Shown one piece after another: positions 35,648-43,191 of a stretch of DNA of 64,000 bases. Below the pieces are notes generated by a model that was given only the letters and a program-made list of their open reading frames with translations, searched no databases and was not told the DNA's origin. Each line of letters opens with the position of its first letter. Position 1 is the stretch's first letter. Made by a program: the position numbers and the translations under genes. Source of the stretch: JBNKEI01 sp050288705 (lineage in GTDB: Bacteria; Myxococcota; Myxococcia; Myxococcales; UBA5297); contig JBNKEI010000177.1 in NCBI GenBank assembly GCA_050288705.1, positions 7,164 to 71,163 on the forward strand, in the 5' to 3' direction.

Positions 35648-37359
35648 TGATACTCAAAAAAACCTGTGCCATATTCAAATCTGCTACCTACCGTGACACC
35701 TTACTAATTAGCGTAATGGCATTAGGTGCCGGCTGCGGCATTGTATACGAGTATATAATCGCTCATTATGCTGGCCGTATATTGGGGTCTTTCGATACCG
35801 CAGTCTATGCCATGATCGGCCTTATGATAATCGCCATGGGGGTTGGCGCTTTTTATGCACGAACTATAAAATGTGCCTACAGTGGCTTTGCCTGGCTAGA
35901 AGCGACCATTGCGCTAACAGGAGGTACCGCTGTTCTAATTTTGGGGGCTATATTTTCTCTTGCCTACCTCTTGCCATTGCAATTACAGCAAGCGTTCGGG
36001 TTACATGAATCCATAAAAATTTCTGGTGGCCCTATCTTCGCACTAAATCAGATTGCCGAAGGATTTCCGTATTTAATCGGACTTATTCTTGGCATTTTGG
36101 TAGGAATGGAAATCCCGTTTATTGCCCGCATCCGCGAGGACATTTATAAAAACAAAATAGAACACAACGCTGGCACTGTTTACGGCGCTGACTATATTGG
36201 CGGCGGATTGGGGGCCGGCATTTGGATTTGGGTATTGTTAACCAAGCCAATTATTGTTTCAGCAGTTCTAACCGCATTACTAAATCTAATATTAGGCGTA
36301 GTTTTTTTGGCCCATTTTTATAGGCGCATCGCTGCCCGCCGACTATTGCTTGCATTTAATACTGTTATCGCAACATTGCTATTTTTTGTTTTACTGAATG
36401 GCACTGAATGGATGAACGCACTAAGCAACATGCTCTATTCTGATCAGGTCGTATATTCCAACAACACTAAGTACCAGAACCTAGTAATAACACAACGCCC
36501 CACATTAAACAATAAACCAGCGATCATTAGTTTGTTTATCAACGGACAACTGCAGTTTTCCAGTGCCGACGAGAAAATTTATCATGGCATGTTGGTGGTG
36601 CCAGCCATGAATGCTAGTGCTCGACATGATAATATTTTAATCGTCGGCGGCGGCGATGGTCTGGCCGCCCGGGAAGTATTCAAGTGGTCTCCCAAAAAGG
36701 TCACCCTAGTAGACCTAGACCCCAGTATGATTAAAATCTTTCGCGGTAAACATCCGGGGGTTCCGCCTTGGCTCAGCCAACGCTTGCTTGCACTGAATAA
36801 CAACGCATTAAATGACCCACGCATGGAGTTTGTTTTTGGTGACGGATTTAAGGTTATCGAATCCTGGGCCGATTCCGGAAAATATTTCGATACCATCATT
36901 GTCGACTTGCCCGACCCCAGTCATCCTGACTTAAACAAACTTTACACTGCTTATTTCTACTCCAAGCTAAAAACCCTATTAAATGGCGATGGCGCGCTAG
37001 TAGTGCAGTCTACCTCCCCCTACCATTCCAAAAAAGCGTTCATATCGGTTGGTAAAACCTTGGAAGCTGCCGGACTTAGTGTAGACCAATACCACGCCAA
37101 CGTACCTTCATTTGGCGAATGGGGTTGGTCAATTGCGACCAAATATGGTAACTCGGCCCAAGCTCGACTGACTGCCACCCTACCCACTATTGAGCACGAC
37201 TATTTAACCCGCGAACAAATATTGGCTGCCTTTAATTTTTCGAAAACATTCTTTGCGGAAAGGAATAAGATACGGATTAATCGTTTGAGTCAGCCAGTAT
37301 TATATAGCTATCACGCGGAAGGCTGGCGCAAACAACGCGGTATTTTTTACACCCAATAA
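35647..37359 (+). CDS. speE: Spermidine synthase-like protein with N-terminal membrane domain
   Basis: 570 residues. Residues ~15-235 hold about seven membrane helices; residues ~255-520 are an aminopropyltransferase domain with the SAM-binding LIVGGGDGLAAREVF, acidic loop VTLVDLDPSMI and catalytic Asp region DTIIVDLPDPSHPDLNKLYT. The enzyme would transfer an aminopropyl group from decarboxylated SAM to putrescine or another amine, here at the membrane. This long 'membrane-fused' type is common in bacterial clusters with DUF350 and PspA-like genes. Coupled to the preceding gene; product may also act as an unusual polyamine or modify lipids, which is speculation. Confidence 0.88.
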   Translation: MILKKTCAIFKSATYRDTLLISVMALGAGCGIVYEYIIAHYAGRILGSFDTAVYAMIGLMIIAMGVGAFYARTIKCAYSGFAWLEATIALTGGTAVLILGAIFSLAYLLPLQLQQAFGLHESIKISGGPIFALNQIAEGFPYLIGLILGILVGMEIPFIARIREDIYKNKIEHNAGTVYGADYIGGGLGAGIWIWVLLTKPIIVSAVLTALLNLILGVVFLAHFYRRIAARRLLLAFNTVIATLLFFVLLNGTEWMNALSNMLYSDQVVYSNNTKYQNLVITQRPTLNNKPAIISLFINGQLQFSSADEKIYHGMLVVPAMNASARHDNILIVGGGDGLAAREVFKWSPKKVTLVDLDPSMIKIFRGKHPGVPPWLSQRLLALNNNALNDPRMEFVFGDGFKVIESWADSGKYFDTIIVDLPDPSHPDLNKLYTAYFYSKLKTLLNGDGALVVQSTSPYHSKKAFISVGKTLEAAGLSVDQYHANVPSFGEWGWSIATKYGNSAQARLTATLPTIEHDYLTREQILAAFNFSKTFFAERNKIRINRLSQPVLYSYHAEGWRKQRGIFYTQ

Positions 37360-37420
37360 CAAACCATGAAATTATGACATGTTCATTTCTAAAGCCGTCA
37401 ATCGACCAGGAAATCAGCTG

Positions 37421-37471
37421 TTGCGCTCTAGCATATTATGTCCTATAGTGTTTTCACGATAACATAATATG
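37421..37471 (+). promoter_or_regulatory. Promoter with palindromic operator before yjfI
   Basis: TTGCGC (37421-37426) and TATAGT (37444-37449) are 17 bases apart. A perfect inverted repeat, CATATTATGT (37432-37441) and ACATAATATG (37462-37471), straddles the -10 element. This suggests a repressor-controlled promoter for yjfI-pspA. No sigma-54 GG/GC pair typical of psp operons was seen. Confidence 0.55.
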
Positions 37472-37498
37472 TCATTAACCAAGAAGGGGCTTAATTAA

Positions 37499-37927
37499 AT
37501 GAACTTAGAAGAGCTGGCTTTCAAACTTAATACTTTCGAAACCAATGCTGGTTCGAAATTTGCGGCAGAGTATTCCCGTGAAACGGAAACACTCAAGGTT
37601 ACTTGTGATCTCGATCCAGAAGCAACGATTTTCGTGGTGGTATCTGAGGAACAAATCTTATCGGTGACCCCGCTGTTTCACCTGAGTGAAATCGCTGAAA
37701 AGCTGCGACCGGAACTGTACAAAACATTACTACGTATCTCACCGCTGATTCCGCTGTCCAGCGTGGGACTACAAAACGACGACACTTGTATATTATTCGG
37801 TGCAATGTCGATTAATTCGCCATTTGAAAACATTGCCCACGAACTAGAACGCCAAGCCGACAACTACAACGATACGTTAGCCGCTTTAGCAAACTATTTT
37901 GAGACCGAAGCGTCCAAGGAGGCTTAG
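37499..37927 (+). CDS. yjfI: YjfI-like DUF2170 protein
   Basis: 142 residues, acidic and cytoplasmic. Matches DUF2170 in length and in ISPLIPLSSVGLQNDDTCIL and FGAMSINSPFENIAHELE. Its function is unknown, but in E. coli and many proteobacteria it precedes yjfJ, a PspA/IM30 paralogue, as here, with a four-base gap. It may be a partner or regulator of that protein. It starts a second segment of the cluster behind its own promoter. Confidence 0.85.
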   Translation: MNLEELAFKLNTFETNAGSKFAAEYSRETETLKVTCDLDPEATIFVVVSEEQILSVTPLFHLSEIAEKLRPELYKTLLRISPLIPLSSVGLQNDDTCILFGAMSINSPFENIAHELERQADNYNDTLAALANYFETEASKEA

Positions 37928-37930
37928 ACC

Positions 37931-38617
37931 ATGAAATTTTTGAGAGATATTGTTACTGCATTACGCGGTGGCGTAAATGAGGTGGGTGACGCTATTGTAG
38001 ACAGCCAAGCCCTGCGTATATTGGAACAGGAAATTCGCGATGCCGAGGAAGCAATTCACAAAGCTAAATCCAGCCTTTCGCAATTAAAAGCCAAAGAAAT
38101 TGGTTTATCTAAAAAGATCAACGAAATTAATACCGATGTAGCGGACTACACTAGTAAGGCAAAAGCAGCCTTAGCACAAGACAACCGCGAACTGGCAACC
38201 AAAGTTGCTGAGCGTATTGCCGATTTACGTACATCATTAAAAGACTACCAAGAGCAGCAGTCACAACTATCTGTTCAAGTTGAAAAAATTTACGACGTAA
38301 TCAAAAAACGCGAAAAGCAAATCGAACGAAATCGAATTGAATTACAGAAGGCAAAAACCTACGAAGATTTGCAAAAGACCCAAAAGGTCGTAGCAGCGGC
38401 AATGCCAACTAACGACTCCAGTGCAAAACGAGTACAACGTGCTTTGGACCGCGTAAAACAAAAACAGGCAGATACGGAAAACCGCATGTCAGCCGACCAG
38501 TGGCTTGCTGATTTGGAAAGTGGTAGCGACTTGGATGCGGAATTGGCTAAGGCAGGCATTGGCAAATCACGCAGTAGCGCTGACGATATTCTTGCTGAAC
38601 TTGAAGGTAAGAAGTAA
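37931..38617 (+). CDS. yjfJ: PspA/IM30 family protein (YjfJ-like)
   Basis: 228 residues, nearly all coiled coil, with the N-terminal amphipathic helix typical of the family (MKFLRDIVTALRGGVNEVGD) and Arg/Glu/Lys-rich hairpin (AEEAIHKAKSSLSQLKAKE). PspA-type proteins are ESCRT-III relatives that assemble on stressed inner membranes and help keep the proton gradient. Four bases after yjfI. Context with YjfI, YjfK and YjfL homologues marks it as the YjfJ subtype rather than the sigma-54 controlled PspA. Confidence 0.92.
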   Translation: MKFLRDIVTALRGGVNEVGDAIVDSQALRILEQEIRDAEEAIHKAKSSLSQLKAKEIGLSKKINEINTDVADYTSKAKAALAQDNRELATKVAERIADLRTSLKDYQEQQSQLSVQVEKIYDVIKKREKQIERNRIELQKAKTYEDLQKTQKVVAAAMPTNDSSAKRVQRALDRVKQKQADTENRMSADQWLADLESGSDLDAELAKAGIGKSRSSADDILAELEGKK

Positions 38618-38782
38618 AACTTTTGAAGATAATGAATGTTGTGGTTAAGGACACCGCCAAATTTCCAGTTTGGCCAATAGTGTTCAAAAAGTCAAAGGAG
38701 CGAGTATTAGAAATCCAGCTAGTTTGACTACTGGAACAGTTGATGTTGATGCTTTTGGCTATATTTGGCGGTGAGGGTTCCT

Positions 38783-39421
38783 ATGTTCAATTGGTTCAAA
38801 AAAAGCAAAGACGAAGTCAGAAAGTTAAATCACCCGCGCGATTTGCAAAAAGGCGACATGCTAACTTTTAAACCACGAAGCATAGTGCCAAAAAACCTGC
38901 AAGAACAAACGCTAACGGTTGAGCAGGTACAAGCATATCAGTATTCGGAAGGACTGGTTCCCGAATTTGTTCTCCGCACTACCAAAGGAGAAACCTTCAC
39001 CGCTCAAATCGCGGAAGAAGAGGAAGGTGAATATCTAATTCTGGCTAAAAAACTCAGCCACGTACAAGTGGTTTCTGTTTTTAAACAGGATGAATTTGGC
39101 GAAGTGTTCGGTGATAATTTCGCCCAGGTAACTGTCAACCAAGGAGCGGTAACTGAAGAAATTGCTCCTTGGATTGGCGAGAAATATTTTCAAACAGTCA
39201 AAGAAGGCGTTGGCTTTTTTTACAACGAAGACCGACGGGAAAAAGGTGTCTCGGATTATGTCGATGACAGCGAAGAATTGCGCTTCCACGAATGTGAGGG
39301 CTCGCCGGATCACTTTTCTCTCAATATCGAAATATGGGAGGATGGCTCTACGGATGTTTATGCCGAGCTTTCCCTGCCACTTAATGTAATAGAAGAGATG
39401 TGGCCTAGTAGCACCACATAA
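38783..39421 (+). CDS. yjfK: YjfK-like DUF2491 protein
   Basis: 212 residues from ATG 38783, chosen for GAGGG at 38772-38776; the frame opens six codons earlier with TTG. Starts MFNWFKKSKDEVRKLNHPRD and includes FTAQIAEEEEGEYLILAKKL and a conserved acidic C-terminus; length and order in the cluster match DUF2491/YjfK. Soluble, acidic, unknown function. The 147-base gap to yjfJ has no gene. Confidence 0.8.
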   Translation: MFNWFKKSKDEVRKLNHPRDLQKGDMLTFKPRSIVPKNLQEQTLTVEQVQAYQYSEGLVPEFVLRTTKGETFTAQIAEEEEGEYLILAKKLSHVQVVSVFKQDEFGEVFGDNFAQVTVNQGAVTEEIAPWIGEKYFQTVKEGVGFFYNEDRREKGVSDYVDDSEELRFHECEGSPDHFSLNIEIWEDGSTDVYAELSLPLNVIEEMWPSSTT

Positions 39422-39532
39422 ATGAGTGACCAGGCACCAGACTAGACCAGACTAGGATACCGGAAACAACGGTCTACGGTCTAGCCTTGGCCCTATAATG
39501 CGATGAGTTCTTGGATTTAGAAGACCCCTGAG

Positions 39533-40663
39533 ATGAAAAATTTATTTTTACGAATTTATCACACTCACCGCAGACGACAGTTAACCAAACACTTATCTAA
39601 TAATATCGGTACTCGTGTTATCCGCTTGATCGGAGTTCTTGCTTTACTCATTGCACTGAATACTTTTGCAATGATCATCTTTGAAAGAATGGCGGTACAA
39701 GATGCGGTCTGGCTCTCATTCACCACCCTAGTCACCGTAGGTTATGGTGATTTTAGTCCAAGCTCAACACCTGGCCGGCTCGCCACAATTGTTACCATGT
39801 ATGGTTTTGCCATCACCATGCTTTCGCTGCTGGCAGCAGAAATAATCGACTGGCGACTAAGGACATCCGAAAAAAAACGCAGAGGGTTATGGGAATTTAA
39901 AAACATGACTGACCATATTCAGATTATAAATACCCCTAATGTCGACACGGAAAACTATTTAAAGCGACTGGTGACCGAGCTGCAAAAAACTGCATGTCTG
40001 GCGGACATGCCTATTCAGCTACTTACCAGAAAATTTTCTGATGGCCTGCCAGAATCGCTTATCGAACTAAAATTGCTTCACCGCACTGGCGCCGCAGAGG
40101 AGGGGCAAATACTACGGAAGCTAAATCTGGATAAGGCTAGTCACATTATTATTCTGGCCCGCGAGGCAACTGATTCCATTTCTGACAGCTTGACTTTCGA
40201 TATTCTAAGCCAGGTAATAAGCATAAACCCAAATACCAACATTGTGGTTGAGGCTGTTTTGGACGAAAATCGCCAACGTTTTCTTAGATCGGGTGCAAAT
40301 GCAGTATTACGACCTATACGTGCTTATCCGGAAATGATTGCTCGAGCGCTATCCCACCCAGGCACGGAAAAAATATTAGAAGATTTATTTAATTCGCGAG
40401 GAGATTCTTTATATCGTATTCCTTGTTGCTTTAACAATATAAAGTGGTCCGACATTATACTTGAATGCATTAGGCGTAACATTGGCACTCCGCTAGCCTA
40501 TTTCAGCGACGGCGAAGTGGTTATGCAACCAGGATTTACTGATATTTGCAGCGGCGACGGACTAGTCATATTGGTAAAAGAGCAAAAACAACATGATTTA
40601 GATGAAATTAAACATTGTTTTAGTCTATTCCATCACAATGAAAAAAAATTAATTAACTCGTGA
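39533..40663 (+). CDS. Two-helix potassium channel with cytoplasmic RCK-type domain
   Basis: 376 residues. Two membrane helices (~25-50 and ~85-105) flank a pore helix with the K+ selectivity filter TLVTVGYGDFSP. The cytoplasmic part (~125-360) is a TrkA-N/RCK-like Rossmann region (HIQIINTPNVDTENYLKRLV; ASHIIILAREATDSISDSLT) without a clear full GxGxxG, like Castor/Pollux or MthK-type gating domains. Likely gates on membrane energy or a bound ion/ligand. Last gene of the polyamine/PspA cluster, suggesting ion flux is part of the response. Confidence 0.88.
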   Translation: MKNLFLRIYHTHRRRQLTKHLSNNIGTRVIRLIGVLALLIALNTFAMIIFERMAVQDAVWLSFTTLVTVGYGDFSPSSTPGRLATIVTMYGFAITMLSLLAAEIIDWRLRTSEKKRRGLWEFKNMTDHIQIINTPNVDTENYLKRLVTELQKTACLADMPIQLLTRKFSDGLPESLIELKLLHRTGAAEEGQILRKLNLDKASHIIILAREATDSISDSLTFDILSQVISINPNTNIVVEAVLDENRQRFLRSGANAVLRPIRAYPEMIARALSHPGTEKILEDLFNSRGDSLYRIPCCFNNIKWSDIILECIRRNIGTPLAYFSDGEVVMQPGFTDICSGDGLVILVKEQKQHDLDEIKHCFSLFHHNEKKLINS

Positions 40664-40725
40664 TGTTCGTTTTGGGATTAGGAAAATCAAAGCGGAAAAT
40701 GTGAAATCTGTATAAGTATCGAAAG

Positions 40726-40990
40726 TCAGTCAAAGGCCAGCTTGCCGTGGAGGCGATGATCGGACAGTGCCAGCTTGGCCATAATGCCGAGGCAGGTCAC
40801 GGCGAGTATAATACCTGTGATCACCAGTAGCTTGAGCATGATGCCCCTGCCGATCCTGAAGCCGCTGGCGATGACGCTCATGGGGATCCTGTCCCCGTTA
40901 GGCCTAGGAATCCCGCCACACCCACGGCAATGACGAGATCGATATCGGCAAAATCACTACCCCAAAGTAACACTTTCAAGGCTGCCTGGT
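40726..40990 (-). pseudogene. Short minus-strand membrane ORFs, possibly Mrp/Mnh antiporter remnants
   Basis: A 51-residue frame (40881 to 40726) reads MSVIASGFRIGRGIMLKLLV, then a helix and LALSDHRLHGKLAFD. Its ATG overlaps, as ATGA, the stop of an upstream fragment FADIDLVIAVGVAGFLGL. The overlap and the L-x-D-x-x-R-L-H pattern recall mnhF-mnhG of cation/proton antiporters, but the match is loose. Base composition is GC-richer than the flanks. Probably a relic of a transferred operon. The rest of 40664-41113 holds only the exbB leader. Confidence 0.35.
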
Positions 40991-41113
40991 GTTTTAGCTC
41001 TATGTAGTGTGACCGGAAATGACATGTGCCCGTACCGGCGACCTGTTAATAAGTGGCACCATTAAACGTCCATGGCAATGTCCAGTGGGGGTATTCTTAA
41101 GGAGATTTTAGTT

Positions 41114-41785
41114 ATGATTAAGCAATTGTTCGCTTTGTTTACCGAACTTGGCGCAGGATGGGTCATGTATATTCTCATTGGCCTTTCCGTGGTTTCAGTT
41201 GCCTTGATGCTAGAGCGGCTAATTTATTTTATTCGCTTCAGCTCGCCTGAGTCGTCCAAGTTTATTGAGCAACTCTCTCAGGGCAAACTCAACGAAGTGA
41301 AGGCGCAGCTTTTAAATAAAAAGGGACTGGAAGCCACCGCGATTGTTGCGGCAATTGATACGGCCTCCGGTGGACCTGAGGCGGTTGAGTCCATTATTGC
41401 CAGCGTTGTCGCCGATCAGAAGCCGATCTATGAACGTTTTCTTTCTTTCCTAGGAACACTTGGAAATAATGCGCCTTTTTTGGGCTTATTTGGAACAGTT
41501 ATCGGAATAATCAAGGCATTCGCTGATTTATCATTGGGCGGAGTCGGAGGAGCTAAAGCAACTGGGGCTACCGTAGTTATGGCGGGAATCTCTGAAGCAC
41601 TGGTTGCTACTGCCGTTGGTATTTTTGTGGCAATTCCCGCGGTTGTTGCATTTAATGGATACAATCGCTGGCTCAAAGTGATCGTAGGGCGAACTCAGGC
41701 TCTCGGACATGCTCTTTGCGCTTATTTAAAGAAAACCGATCAACATAATAAGCAAGTTCGGCTTTCTCGAGTAGATGCGGCTTAG
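41114..41785 (+). CDS. exbB: ExbB/TolQ-family proton channel subunit
   Basis: 223 residues from ATG 41114 with AAGGAG at the right distance. Three membrane helices (~15-40, ~115-140, ~155-180) and the family stretches LGNNAPFLGLFGTVIGIIKA and GISEALVATAVGIFVAIPAV. With ExbD it uses the proton gradient to energise TonB. First of a co-oriented block exbB-exbD-tonB-receptor, so dedicated to that receptor rather than the Tol system (no tolA, tolB or pal). Confidence 0.93.
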   Translation: MIKQLFALFTELGAGWVMYILIGLSVVSVALMLERLIYFIRFSSPESSKFIEQLSQGKLNEVKAQLLNKKGLEATAIVAAIDTASGGPEAVESIIASVVADQKPIYERFLSFLGTLGNNAPFLGLFGTVIGIIKAFADLSLGGVGGAKATGATVVMAGISEALVATAVGIFVAIPAVVAFNGYNRWLKVIVGRTQALGHALCAYLKKTDQHNKQVRLSRVDAA

Positions 41786-41925
41786 GTTTAATAACTCTTC
41801 AGCAGCAAGGCCACCTTCAAGTTCTCTTGCTAGTTCTCTTAGAACTTTTCCTCTCTTTGTAAACCGTTCAGCGCCACTTTTTCGGAAATTTGGCACAGGA
41901 AGATTGCATTATTAGGAGAAAATCA

Positions 41926-42348
41926 ATGGCTCATGCAGCTCATGACAATGAAGAAATGATTTCTGGCATCAATGTAACTCCACTCGTCGATATTACGCTT
42001 GTTCTTCTTATTATTTTCATGGTGACCGCAACGTACATCGCTAAGGAAACAATCGAGATTGAGTTGCCGCGTGCTGCTTCTGGAGGACAAACGGTGGGCA
42101 CCACGCTTGCTCTTGTTTTAGATAAAAAAGGAAAACTGTTTCTCGATGGCAAAGAAGTACTTTTATCGGACGCACGGGTAGCGATTCGTTCTGCGGCTGC
42201 GCAGGATCCAGATACTAAAGCGATAATTAGTGCGGACAAAAGTCTTTCCCACGGGCAGGTAGTTGAAATCATCGACCTGGTGAAAACCGAAGGCCTGCAT
42301 AAATTCGCGATCAATATTGAGAAAGATGTCTCTTCAGCGGCTCAGTGA
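41926..42348 (+). CDS. exbD: ExbD/TolR-family protein
   Basis: 140 residues from ATG 41926, with AGGAGA upstream. One membrane helix carries the essential Asp in INVTPLVDITLVLLIIFMV; the periplasmic domain (~50-135) ends in the usual QVVEIIDLVKTEGLHKFAIN. It forms the ExbBD motor. The long 140-base gap after exbB has no gene. Confidence 0.93.
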   Translation: MAHAAHDNEEMISGINVTPLVDITLVLLIIFMVTATYIAKETIEIELPRAASGGQTVGTTLALVLDKKGKLFLDGKEVLLSDARVAIRSAAAQDPDTKAIISADKSLSHGQVVEIIDLVKTEGLHKFAINIEKDVSSAAQ

Positions 42349-42370
42349 AATGATTGATTTTTGAGGATGG

Positions 42371-43159
42371 ATGGAGTGGAAAAACGTGAGCACGTATCAT
42401 TTTAAGAGCAATCTCTGGTTTGTTTTGATGATGGTTGCCTCAGTATTCATTCATGGCATGATTTATGGCGCGGTAGTTCGTGATGCTCATATTTCGCAAA
42501 AAAAGAGCGAAGTAGTAGAATTCGAATTTATTCGCTCCGAGCCACCCAAGCCACCTCCGCCGCCGCTTGAAAAGTTGAGAGAGCCGCCAACCAAGCCAGT
42601 TGTTCCAGTGGTTAAGCGCTCGAAAATCGTTAAAGTGGCACGAGCAGATCCCAAACCAATCCCGCCGCCTCCTGCTAATACGGAATCGCCGCCAACGCCA
42701 GATTCAGAGACTCCCCCAATAGTTAAAATTGGTATTTCACTTGGGTCCACAACCACTGGCGGGGGTTTTGCAGCCGGAGTAGGAAATTCTCTTTATGGCA
42801 AAGCAGATTCAATCGCAATAGACCCCAACTCGGTCCATTCCTATTCAGCCAAAAAAACCCGTCAAGCTCCGTATGTTCCGGCGAGCCGTGTTTCCACCCT
42901 CCCCCGGCTTCTAAAACAACCGAAAGCGCCGTATCCCATTGAAGCAAAAAAAGAGGGGGTCGAGGGCCAAGTCATTCTCATGCTAAGTATAGATGAAACA
43001 GGACGGGTCACCCGAGTCAGAGTGCTTAATGGTCCGGGATATGGTCTTAATTCTGCCGCTGAAAAGACTGCCTATCGATTTCGATTTGCACCAGCAATAA
43101 TGAATGGAGAGGCAGTTTCCACTGAAATCCGTTACGTCTATACATTCATGCTCGAATAA
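42371..43159 (+). CDS. tonB: TonB energy transducer
   Basis: 262 residues. An N-terminal anchor helix (~15-37), a Pro-rich spacer (EPPKPPPPPLEKLREPPTKP; PPPPANTESPPTP), a Gly/Ser linker and a C-terminal TonB domain (~180-262; GVEGQVILMLSIDETGRVTR, GLNSAAEKTAYRFRFAPA). It spans the periplasm and transmits ExbBD energy to outer-membrane receptors. GAGGATGG precedes the ATG. The receptor encoded next has a closely similar C-terminal-type TonB domain at its own N-terminus. Confidence 0.92.
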   Translation: MEWKNVSTYHFKSNLWFVLMMVASVFIHGMIYGAVVRDAHISQKKSEVVEFEFIRSEPPKPPPPPLEKLREPPTKPVVPVVKRSKIVKVARADPKPIPPPPANTESPPTPDSETPPIVKIGISLGSTTTGGGFAAGVGNSLYGKADSIAIDPNSVHSYSAKKTRQAPYVPASRVSTLPRLLKQPKAPYPIEAKKEGVEGQVILMLSIDETGRVTRVRVLNGPGYGLNSAAEKTAYRFRFAPAIMNGEAVSTEIRYVYTFMLE

Positions 43160-43191
43160 AAGTTATTTGAGTATTTCTTCCGGGAACTTCG

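Noticed and set aside
37421..37449. Sigma-54 promoter expected before a pspA-type gene
   Set aside because: No TGGCAC-N5-TTGC pair is present; a sigma-70-type promoter fits better.
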